From Microglena sp. YARC (taxonomy: Eukaryota > Chlorophyta > Chlorophyceae > Chlamydomonadales > Chlamydomonadaceae), in contig CM039464.1 in the NCBI GenBank assembly GCA_022414725.1, positions 59,945,501 through 60,009,500 on the forward strand: a stretch of 64,000 nt of DNA, written 5' to 3'. The notes beneath the pieces are model-generated. The model saw nothing but the letters and a program-made list of their open reading frames with translations, had not been told where the DNA came from and ran no database searches. The position numbers were made by a program, and so were the translations under genes. Of this stretch, positions 55,161 to 64,000 are shown piece by piece. How positions within the stretch are numbered: the first letter of the stretch is position 1; each line of letters opens with the position of its first letter.

Positions 55161-56370
55161 AACTCACCAACAGCTCGAAATCAGGCCCAACAGGACAGAG
55201 AGGGCGGGGGATCTTCACCCACTGGTAACCTCGCCTATCAGCATCCCTACGCCCTACACCACCAAACGTAACCCCATGAGCAGGAGGATAGCTAATCCCA
55301 ACCGGAACAGGCCCTAGAAAAGACCGGCACTTGAGACCTAGCTCAGAGAATGCCATCACACGCCGAGGACGACCCTTGCTATCAACATTAGCCTGAGTGG
55401 CCTTCATATCCAGCCTACCGTACAGGATGCCATCCAAAGATCCAGCATCCGATTGAGCTCGGCGGACAAGGCGGTAGTCCCGCAGCTGCAGGTTTGGAGG
55501 CTCTCCTCCAGTGAGCAGATGCTCCCAGGACTCGCAAGATAGCGAAGTCAGCACTGGAGGGGGAGGAGCAGGGGCAGGAGGCAGCTCCACCGGCGGAGGC
55601 GGAGGGGGCTCCTGCGAACCGCCAGCAGCAGATGTGCGGACAGCTGCAGCAGCAGCCTCTCGAGCACGAGTATTGTAGCCAGGGAGACCTCGCTCCATAG
55701 GGTTGGAACCAGTGGTAAAAGACGCAGAACTCCTCAGCAAAGACGGCTTGGCCACATCCGGGTGGACCGGTGGAAGAGGCGCAAGCAAAGGCGCAGACAG
55801 AGGCGCAGGCAGAGGCGCCGACGGAGGCGCAGGCTCATAAACAGGCGAAACTGTAGAAGTCTCAAATACTCGAGTAGCATTGGCAGACGGTGTCACTCCA
55901 CCGTAGTCAGCACTCATAGCACTCCTCAAATCATCAGAATCAGAACGTTGGAAATCCTCCTCATCCTCAGTCAGGCGATCATCGGTCTGGCATCCACCCC
56001 AGAACTGGCTCGTCAGAGGCACGACACCCGAAGAATATTAAATAATCTGTGTCTGGACACAACACAGAGTCATCAGGACGTCCTCAACCTCAGGAGAGAG
56101 GCGTTGAACAGTAGGAGAAGAAACCGCAAAGTTGGAGTCATGCCTGGGGGGGGGGGTGGCTTCCACGATGGCGGAAGGAGACTCCTCTGCGGCAGCAGAG
56201 GCCGCTGGCGCGCAAACATCAAGCCAATCAAAAGGAACCTTGACCTCCGGAGGAAGGACATGGTCGCAGCCATTGCTAATGATGACATTGCGAATCCCGC
56301 GCGACCAAGAAACACCATTTTGATCAGCGAGTTTCTCAAAGCCGGCGGGAGGCCCTCGCGGAAGTTGCAT
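55161..56370 (-). pseudogene. K1 gag, N-terminal part
   Basis: Two frames: 56370-56038 (MQLPRGPPAGFEKLADQNGV, GCDHVLPPEVKVPFDWLDVC) and 56022-55161 (FWGGCQTDDRLTEDEEDF, a Pro/Ala-rich stretch, SWEHLLTGGEPPNLQLRDYR, GYQWVKIPRPLCP). A lesion near 56030 separates them. The same order and wording occur in K3. The N-terminal 75 residues are conserved among K1, K2 and K3, so they are a real domain of this Gag, but I do not recognise the fold. Confidence 0.88.
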
Positions 56371-56406
56371 TGAAAAAGCAGTGGTAGTAAATGAGGAACC
56401 CGTAAC

Positions 56407-56586
56407 CTATCAGCTTTAATATATACACTCCGTAGAGTGGACAGAGATGCTTGCAGCGGAACAGACGCGCCAATCTATACACGGAGACGAGAATAACGTT
56501 ACAAGCACTGGAGACCCATCAAGGGGCACCAGCGGTGAAAGGGGCGGCAGCCTAGAACCTATCCTAACAGGGTACAGGCTAGACAG
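56407..56586 (-). repeat. K1 5' LTR, truncated
   Basis: Contains the LTR end (GCTGATA, minus strand) and about 180 bp of its body, then stops at CTAGACAG and passes directly into the K3 LTR in the opposite direction. Confidence 0.9.
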
Positions 56587-56955
56587 TGTCAGCATGAATT
56601 GCGGTGCTCTCACGCGTTTTATGACTTGGTGACTACTTATGTACTTCCTTAGAACTATCGGCTCTGCCAGTACTGTGCCAGCTTCCCGTAGACTGTGTCA
56701 TCTTTCATGACTCAGTGACAGCTTCCTGTTGGCTGCGTCACCGGTCTCACTGACACGCACTGTATTGCCTGCGCCCGGCTTAAGATTCCTGGCTTAGGTT
56801 CTAGACTCAGGTTACAGGCACCCGCCTCTCCCACCGCTGGTGTCCTTTGGCGTCCGCCTGTCCTTGTAATGCTATTCTCGTCTCCGTGTATAGATTGGCG
56901 CGTCTGTTCCGCTGCAACATCTCTGTCCACTCTACGGAGTGTATTCTAGCTGATA
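56587..56955 (+). repeat. K3 5' LTR (369 bp)
   Basis: Begins TGTCAGCATGAATTGCGG and ends AGCTGATA. It is 68 bp longer than the K2 LTRs, mainly from extra sequence around 56695-56800. Confidence 0.9.
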
Positions 56956-56990
56956 GGTTACGGGTTCCTCATTTCTACCACTGCTATTCA

Positions 56991-59083
56991 ATGCAACTCC
57001 CGCGAGGGCCTGCTGCCGGCTTTGTGAAACTCACTGATCAAAATGGTGTTTCATGGTCGCGCAGCATTCGCACTGTCATCGTTAGCAATGGCTGCGACCT
57101 TATCCTTCCTCCGGAGATAAGGGTTCCTTCTGATTGGCTTGATGTTTGCGCGCCAGCGGCCTCTGCTGCCGGAGAGGAGTCTCCTTCCGCCATCGTGGAA
57201 GCCCCCCCCCCCTAGTTATTTCTCCAACTTTCCGATTCCTTCTCCTTCTGTTCAACGCCTCTCTCCTGAGGTTGAGGACGTTCTAATGCATCTGTGCTGT
57301 GTCGGGACCCAGATAATTCAGTATTCTTCGGGTGTTGTGCCGCCAACTGCCCAGTTCTGGGGTGGCTGCCAATCTGATGATTTCCTGACTGAAGATGAGG
57401 AGGACTTCAACCGTTCTGATTCTGATGATTTGAAGAGTGCTGCGAGTGGCGACTACGGTGGAGTGACTCCGACTGCTGCTACTCGAGTCTTTGAGACTTC
57501 TACAGTTTCGCCTGTGTATGAGCCTGCTCCTCAGTCGGCGCCTCTGCCTGCACCTACGCTAGCGCCTCAGCATGCACCACCGCCTGCTGCGCCTCTTCCA
57601 CCGGTCCAACCGGATGTGGCCAAGCCATCTTTGCTGCGAAGCTCTGCGTCCTTCACCACCACCAACCCTATGGAGCGAGGTCTTCCTGGCTACAACACTC
57701 GTGCTCGAGAAGCTGCTGCCACGGCTGTCCGCACATCTGCTGCTGGCACTTCGCAGGAGCCCCCTCCGCCACCGCCGGGTGGAGCTGCCTCCTGCCCCAA
57801 CCCCCCCCCCCCTCCAGTTTTGACTTCGCGGTCTCGCGAGTCTTGGGAGCATCTGCTCACTGGAGGACCTCCTCCTGATCTACAGCTGCGGGACTTCCGT
57901 CTTGTCCGCCGAGCTCAATCGGAAGCTGGATCTTTGGATGGCATCTTGTACGGTAGGCTGGATGTGAAGGCCACTCAGGCCAATGTTGATCTCAAGAGTC
58001 GTACTCATCGTGTGATGGCATTCACTGAGCTAGGTCTCAAGTGCCGGTCTTTTCTAGGGCCTGTTCCAACTGGGATTCGCTATCCTTTTGCTCATGGGGT
58101 TACGTTTGGTGGTGTAGGGCGTAGGAATGCTGATTTGCAGGGTTATCAGTGGGTGAAGATTCCCCGCCCTCTCTGTCCTGTTAGGCCTGATTTCGAGCTG
58201 TTAGTGAGTTTTGCGCGGTCCCTGCCTAGGATTAGGAACGTAGATGACCAGCGCGCGTATGACGCTGGTCTTGCAAGTGTATTTTCCGGCAGTTCGTAAG
58301 TCTTTGGCACCCCTGACCCCTGCTCCTGCTGCTGGAACTTCGGCCTCTCATGGTGAGTCTCGTGTAGATCCTGCACTGTTGGGTTTTAGTGTCCTGCCCC
58401 TGGACCGTCAGGAGTTCATGTGTTTGACCATGATGCTTGCTAACATGACGGATGCGATGGTCAAGGTGTATCAGGATTTCGCCACTCCTCGGGATATCTT
58501 GATCGATATCCGGAGGAAGGAGTCTGATGCCCTTGCTGCTCGTGTCCCTCTCATGCTCATCGAGCTTCAAGGTGCATCCATGAGCCAATCTGAACGTGTG
58601 GATGATTTCTTTCGCATGGTCCGCGGTCTGTGCACTGACCTCCGCAGTGCTGGGTATCCACAGACTTGGCGTCATGCCATGAACACTATCGTTCAGGGTA
58701 TTCGTCTTCCTCGCTTCGACTCCCTGCGGATCAAATATGGTACGTTGCTGCACCAATCGCAGCCTGTTGATTACTGGACCTGTCTTGCAGAGTATAGGTC
58801 GTTAGATTTCTTGAATGTGTCGCTCCCCAAGTCGGACTCCAGGCATCCTGGTTGGTCCCGGGACACTCCCCAAGCCCCTGCCAATGCTGCTTTCCAGCGT
58901 GGGCGGGGACCTGGTGCTCAGGGTTCCGGGTCTACCAAGAGGTACCTGGATTGCGCTTGGGGACCTTGTCCTCACAAGACAACCCACTCGGAGGACCGCT
59001 GCTGGACTAAGCACCCGCACCTGCGAAAGACCAAGGCTGGTGCACCGGGCAGTGGACCCGTGCCCATTGCCTTGGCCCCTCCA
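56991..59083 (+). pseudogene. K3 gag with long N-terminal region
   Basis: Starts MQLPRGPAAGFVKLTDQNGV at 56991. A C-run length change near 57205-57213 shifts the frame; the next frame runs to 58299 (FWGGCQSDDFLTEDEEDF, Pro/Ala-rich, SWEHLLTGGPPPDLQLRDFR), and a second shift near 58250-58290 leads into the frame to 59083. The last part holds the usual copia Gag region (DFATPRDILIDI, MLIELQGASMSQSERVDDFF, YWTCLAEYRS) and a zinc-knuckle-like CPHKTTHSEDRC near 58970. The whole would be about 700 residues. The C-terminal 250 look like ordinary copia Gag; the N-terminal ~430 are unfamiliar. Confidence 0.88.
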
Positions 59084-59645
59084 GCACTCAGGGAACGCGC
59101 CAATCTCTGTACCGTATCTGAGTGACTGTACCGTCTCTCGAGTGTCTGACGCGTAGCTGACTATCTCGAATATCTGGATTTCTAGATATTCTCTTTCGCA
59201 CCAATCAACGCTTCAAGCACTTTACAGAAGCCGAGCAACACTCGCAACTCACGAGCATCCGCATTTTACGCCGCATCACAACCAAACCACTGACATGCAC
59301 TTCAACAATCTTGGCGGACCTCAAGGGAGCCAGGCGCACCACGAAACTCACCCAACTTCAGATGGGCGCAACTGCAGCCTGCGTAAGCCAACGTATACCC
59401 AATCGCACTTCCAGCCAATAGAAGCATAACGAAGCTTCATTGGCGAATATAAGTCTTGCGGATTCGGCTGCTCTGGAGCCTGGCGTGTGTGTGATGATTA
59501 GGACCAGAGCAATGCCCCTGACCAGAGCAATGCCCTCCCTCTACTTGAACATCCTACCACAACCACCACCACTGCCACCGCCAACACCTCTGCCATTGGC
59601 ACTCCAAGATGGTACTGCCATTGGTGCCAAGGCTCCCGATACATA
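59084..59645. other. no gene recognised
   Basis: Mixed DNA with short frames. A word similar to part of the copia LTR (CGCGCCAATCT) lies at about 59096. Nothing else is supported. Confidence 0.4.
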
Positions 59646-60000
59646 ACCTACTGGCCGGGACATGAGAAGAAAGGCCACCTAGGTAGATAGCTAGATAGGT
59701 ATTGGAGTCTAGGAGTAGGGCTAGCTGCTCTAAAGAGGGCTAGCTGTTAGGCACTCTTCAGGGATGGGATATCTTGATACTTTATTACACATAATCGATG
59801 CTGCATATTCCTGGCTGAGTGTCGAGGCTTCCAATTCAAAACCTACAAGCCGAGGCCTGGGCAGGGGGAAGAAGGCCCCCTAGGTAGATAGCTAGATAGG
59901 TACCAGAGTGTAGGAGCAAGGCTACCTGCTATAAAGAGGGATGGCTGTTAGGCACTCTCGAGTCTTGAAGGATGGGATCTCTTGAGACTTTATTTCTCAC
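59646..60000. repeat. ~200-bp direct repeat, two copies
   Basis: AGGTAGATAGCTAGATAGGT and the following TAGGAG...GGCTGTTAGGCACTCT block occur at about 59680-59795 and 59880-59990. Confidence 0.82.
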
Positions 60001-60425
60001 AGACATAGGAGGATTAGCAGCTAGTGAAGGTGCGGTCCCAAGCATATAATTCCCATATAAGGAGTATGTGTCTTGTAGCTAGTTGCCTTGCTGACAATCT
60101 AATGGAGTAATGCACTGCCATGTATCACAAATTGTACAACTGGTAGGATGAGGGGTGGCACGTAATTTGTGTGGTTGCTTGCAGGTTGCTTGCTTATTAA
60201 ATTTGTTTGAATTTATTTTTGGTCAGAAGAGTTCGAAATGTTATGAGTGGGGTTTGCGTTACAGTAGTGGGTCAGTTTGCCTGTATAATGGTGTTTTATT
60301 GTAGCTACCTGTCTATCAAGTTGTTGAGAAGTACAACTTCACTTAATATACATGTATACTAACTCATGGGATGATTTTAAGATCACCATGAACAATTTGT
60401 AATACAATTTCGAGATTATCTGAAG
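60001..60425. other. no gene recognised
   Basis: AT-rich intergenic DNA. Confidence 0.4.
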
Positions 60426-60690
60426 AGCATCCAGATACGTATCTGCTCATTTCAAATTATTATCTCAGATATTTATCTCAGATATTGCACAGATACTATT
60501 TAGATGTTATCTAGCTACCACAGGTACAGTCGCATGAACGGTTTCAGATATCGTTTAGACGCTATCTAAACAGTATCTAGTAATACAGATATCCATATCT
60601 AGATATTGTTTAGATACTCTCAAAGCAGTATCTAGAAATACAGATATCCGTATCTAGATAATGTCTAGATACTCTCTAGGCAGGCAGTCC
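60426..60690. repeat. degenerate AT-rich repeats with palindromic AGATATC words
   Basis: CAGATATCCGTATCTAGATA-like words recur, each partly self-complementary. Confidence 0.65.
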
Positions 60691-61069
60691 ACTATGAATT
60701 AAACTCGATTCTACTAGCTAGTACTTTTGTTGCACCCATCGTATATTGGAAAAATACTACCCCCCTCGTACTTTTTTAGGAATGTCGATCCAGACGTTTT
60801 GAGATCTATTTACTATACCCCAGGACCGAAGTACGATACCCTTCATTTGGAATTCGCCCGTACACCATTATACTACACCCTTTATCCTATTGTACGATAC
60901 CTACCCCAGAAATATACCTGGATTTAGTTAGAATTTTTACCTCTGAATCATTCCCGGATTCTAGGAGAAATTTATTCCCCCCGAACTGGACTTTTCTATC
61001 TATGTTACTGATCCGAGTACGATTCATACCTCTCCTTTTATTTTGAACTGATACGTATCCGGGTGAAAC
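60691..61069. other. no gene recognised
   Basis: AT-rich intergenic DNA with a 66-codon frame at 60727-60927 that I do not recognise. Confidence 0.4.
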
Positions 61070-62515
61070 ACAAGGTAATCCGTTGACCCGAAGCAGTCGG
61101 TGACCTTTCTCCAAACTTGTTATATACTCTTTGACTCTTGTCTGTGTCTCAGATTAAATAATACCTAACAATTTTACCAAGTATTGGGCCCAACCATGGA
61201 GGCAGGGTTAAGTAATAAGCCAAGAACATGCTTGTTAACTTGCTATGGGTGGCAACATACAGGATATCCCTTGCTGACCATCGCAGTCGTAACCTTTATC
61301 CAACTTGTTCTCCACTCTTTTCCTGTTATGCTGTAAGTCAGATTAAAATAGTAACAAATCGACTTCCAAAGTCTTGGACGAACAATGGAGCAGGGTGGAG
61401 TTATAAAGCCAACAACATGCCTTGTTACTTGCTCTGGGTGTAACAACGGGTAATCCCGTAGACCAACACAGTCGTAACCTTTCACCAGACTTTGTCTCTA
61501 CTCTTTCTCTCTTGCCTGTAGCTCAGATTAAATAAAACCTAACGACTTACCAAGTCTTGGGACGAACCACGGAGGCAGGTTTAGTTAAGTCTTAAGTCAA
61601 GATCGTTCCTTGTTACTTGCTCAGGGTGTAACATAGGGTAATCTTGTCGACCGACACAGTGGTAACCTTTCTCCAAACTTGTTCTATACTCGTTTCTTGT
61701 TGGATGTAAAACATATTAAATTATATTAAACGACTTCCAAAGTCTTGGTACGAACCATGAAGGCAGGGTTAAGTAATAAACCAAGAGCGTTAATAAACAA
61801 AAAAGAATCTGCTCTGAACACAGGAAAATCTCCCTGTCGACCATCGCAGTCGTAACGCTTTCTCCGAAGAGAGATTGTTCTCCCACTATTATCCTGTTTG
61901 CTATAAGTCAGATTAAATAGTAACAAACGTCTTTCAAAGTCTTGGGACGAACCATGGAGGCGGGGTGGAATTATAAGCCAACAACATGCCTTGTTACTTT
62001 GCTCTGGGTGTAACAACGGGTAATCCCCGTAGACCACGCAGTCGTAACCTTCCACCAGACTGTATCTCTACTCTTTCCCTCTTGGCTTTAGCTCAGATTA
62101 AATAAAACCTAACGACTTACCAAGTCTTGGGACGAACCACGGAGGCAGGGTAAGTTAAAGTTATAAGCTCAAGATCGTGCTTGTTACTTGCTCTGGGTGT
62201 TACGCAGGTAATCTTGTCGACCGACGCAGTCGTAACCTTTCTCCAAACTTGTTCTATACTCTTTTTGTTGGATGTAAGTCATATTAAATTATATAAAACG
62301 ACTTCCAAAGTCTTGGTACGAACCATGGAGGCAGGGTTAGTTGAGTTATAAGTCAAGGCATGCCTTGTTACTTGCTCTGGGTGTAACACAGGGTAATCCC
62401 TGCGACTGACGCAGTCGTAATCTTTCTCCAAAGTACTAACCTGTTCTGCACTCTAGTTATCTTGGATTTAGCTCAGAATCAATAATATCTAACGACCTAC
62501 CAAAGAGAAGAGAAA
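61070..62515. repeat. 188-bp satellite, about eight copies
   Basis: The landmark CAGTCGTAACCTTTCTCC falls near 61094, 61283, 61469, 61657, 61847, 62039, 62227 and 62412. Other shared words are CCAAGTCTTGG and TTGTTACTTGCTCTGGGTGT. Copies are considerably diverged. Confidence 0.92.
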
Positions 62516-63060
62516 TATTTTGGAAATATTTTGACACTGTCGGATGACAGGATTACTGTGGCAGGTTCTAGGACATAATCTTGGGTTGTAACTTCCCTAT
62601 GCCTCAAATGATTTGAGCAAGACTGTGCATGTGTGGTTAGATAATAATTATTCTGAGCATTGGCCGTCCAAGAGGGAACAGCAAGCAAAGCGCACGGAAG
62701 AACGCTTTATCAAGTCACCGACAGGGGGGGTTCAAAAGTTGAGAAAGGAGCTACTAGTAGCCAAATAAAGCTACAAAACATCGAACAACTTTTGCGAAGG
62801 ATATTGACCGTTGCAATGCTGGTAACTCTTGTCATGCGCACTCCAACTATGACCTAAATGTTTTGGAGTGGAGGTGCCCGGTATTGTTCAGACGCCTCGA
62901 CGGAGGCACGGAGAGACAGACAGAGACGGAGAGACGGAGGAGAGAGACACGGGAGGAACTTAGGGCTTCATCGGATGATAGGATTACCGTGCCCCCCCCC
63001 CCAACCCTCCCTGCGTCCTAGCTGTCAACTGAGATTTTCGAGCATGTGCGCTCGCGCTAC
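62516..63060. other. no gene recognised
   Basis: Contains a GAGAGACAGACAGAGACGG purine stretch near 62905-62950 and a C run near 62990. The word GGATGAYAGGATTACYGTG occurs at 62543 and 62972. Confidence 0.4.
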
Positions 63061-63370
63061 TGCCGTACTGCCTAGCTTGTCGAACTAAACGCGCTCCTCT
63101 CTTCCTTGTTTCTAGCGTTCTCTTCTCTATTGCCACTACTGCTCTGCTCCGCATTAAGTCGCTTGTCTTTCAACCATAATAACTAGTTTGGCCGTGCTTC
63201 CGCAGCCACAGCAGTTCATCCTAGTATGGTCGAACCTACACGCGTACCTCCCTTCTTCTTCATAGCGTTCGCTTCTCAATTGCCACTACTTTTTTCCTCC
63301 CACACAAAGCCGCTGTCTTTAAACCATACTACCGGCTTGACCATATTCAATGCGTCGATCAGTTCACAGC
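63061..63370. repeat. ~150-bp direct repeat, two copies
   Basis: TAGCGTTC...CTCTATTGCCACTACT...GCCGCTGTCTTTAAACCATA-type blocks occur at about 63080-63215 and 63230-63360 with divergence. Confidence 0.75.
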
Positions 63371-63899
63371 TTTTACTTGGGCGAATGCCATGCCTTCCAG
63401 CCGAGGCGATTTGAGTTTTGCGATTGAGGGTTGCCTGATGGAAAGGGAGGGTTTCGAATGTCGCAGGTAGCTAGTGCGCAGATTTGAATGTCGAAGGTTT
63501 GAACGTGCAGGGGCTGAATCTCGCTGGTGATCTTTTTCTTGCCGTGATTTCTTGCGACATCGTTTTCTGATGCGTAAACAATCATGCAAAGACACGATCA
63601 AATGCTCATGATGTCCATACACGCCTATGTGCCTCCTGCTCCCCTGTTTGACAATGCTAGCCTGCATGCCTGCCTGCATGCTTGCCCCGCTTACGTACCT
63701 GCCTGCCAGCTTAACTTCACTGCTTGCCTGCGTACACCTGCCTGCCCTCGCCGCTTCAGGGTGAGAGGCTTGCTCTGCTGAGAGACTGCCTAAATACTGA
63801 TGCTAATTCATGATAATTGCTTGCATGTGAAGGACATGAGTGCAACTCCACCTTGTCATCAAACACTTATTGACCGTGTTCCTTTTTTGTGCTGCTGCA
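63371..63899. other. no gene recognised
   Basis: Includes a CCTGCCTGCATG-rich stretch at 63655-63755. TGCCTAAATACTGATGC at 63787-63803 resembles the right end of the 7.3-kb element. Confidence 0.4.
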
Positions 63900-64000
63900 G
63901 ATGGAGCGTCTTGTTATAATGCCACCTAGCTCTGGAGAAGGAGCTACTGCTTTCAGGGCTCAGCTGATAGCAAGATCAATACATGTCTCGATCTGGATGC
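63900..64000 (+). CDS. possible exon running off the window
   Basis: A pyrimidine-rich tract ending GTGCTGCTGCAG (63888-63899) looks like a splice acceptor and is followed by an open frame to the end of the window, read from 63901 as MERLVIMPPSSGEGATAFRA. I recognise no family in 33 codons. It may be chance. Confidence 0.25.

Larger units (their letters stand above)
45081..56586 (-). mobile_element. Ty1/copia retrotransposon K1, nested and truncated
   Basis: Reading on the minus strand: a truncated 5' LTR (56586-56407), gag (56370 down to 50340, interrupted), protease and GAG-pre-integrase (50312-49597), integrase (48665-48049), RT/RNase H (48047-45672), 3' untranslated region, and a partial 3' LTR (45355-45081). 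Two later insertions interrupt it: K2 at 50813-54461 in gag and a hAT-like element at 48674-49588 in integrase. A further ~540-bp stretch at 54622-55160 replaces part of gag. The gag-integrase-RT order is that of Ty1/copia. Confidence 0.92.
56587..59083 (+). mobile_element. copia retrotransposon K3, 5' part only
   Basis: A 5' LTR (56587-56955), leader and most of gag on the plus strand. Similarity to K1 stops near 59083 within the gag C-terminus, and no protease, integrase or RT follows. Confidence 0.9.

Noticed and set aside
59084..59125. Remainder of a copia LTR right of K3
   Set aside because: Only an 11-base match (CGCGCCAATCT) to the LTR; neighbouring bases do not align.
63787..63803. 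Second copy of the 7.3-kb element's right terminus (TGCCTAAATACTGATGC)
   Set aside because: Only about 15 of 17 bases match, no subterminal GATTCAAA array lies to its left, and no partner end is visible.

Overview
This window is repeat-dominated nuclear DNA from a eukaryote. Supporting evidence: Ty3/gypsy and Ty1/copia LTR retrotransposons, Tc1-like and hAT-like DNA transposons, a histone H3 gene segment with a GT-AG intron, and thousands of bases of satellite DNA. No prokaryotic operons are visible. A green-lineage alga or another protist with a large repetitive genome would fit, but no sequence here fixes the taxon. Many copy-specific frameshifts sit in homopolymers, so some may be long-read assembly errors.

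Layout. (1) 1-27087 is a nested transposon stack. The 3' part of a gypsy chromovirus (copy 1, 1-10207) has its 3' LTR split by a 7.3-kb element with 13-bp terminal inverted repeats (2803-10115). That element carries a 181-bp satellite in two inverted arrays and the 3' part of a histone H3-like gene. Next come a Tc1-like unit A (10208-12701), a full-length gypsy copy 2 (12707-22049; LTRs 348/347 bp; duplicated target CTTGG), Tc1-like units B and C, and a stub D (to 27087). Neighbouring Tc1 units share a single TA, and both gypsy copies lie at the same junction between units. (2) 27088-32528 holds minisatellites (55-bp, 60-bp and ~58-bp units). (3) 32529-39066 is a four-unit macrosatellite of 1.4-1.8 kb per unit, each with a 0.8-1.3 kb homopurine tract. 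(4) 39067-45080 has a tRNA-like sequence with pol III A and B boxes, microsatellites, an element rich in a GCGTCC/GGACGC palindrome, and a 0.96-kb foldback. (5) 45081-59083 is a copia cluster. K1 (minus strand) retains an open RT/RNase H frame but is broken by K2, a non-autonomous relative with 301-bp LTRs and target duplication GAGAC, inserted in gag, and by a 915-bp hAT-like element inserted in the integrase. K3 (plus strand, 5' half only) abuts K1 LTR-to-LTR. (6) 59084-64000 is intergenic DNA with a 188-bp satellite of eight copies, smaller repeats, and a possible exon at the right edge.

The order of events can be read from the nesting. Tc1-like units were in tandem first. A chromovirus then inserted at their junction, and the chromovirus+Tc1 block was probably duplicated, since both copies share the same lesions. 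The 7.3-kb element entered copy 1 last. In the copia cluster, K1 came first and K2 and the hAT-like element entered it later. The most unusual object is the 7.3-kb element, which combines a histone H3 gene segment with nucleosome-length satellite arrays.
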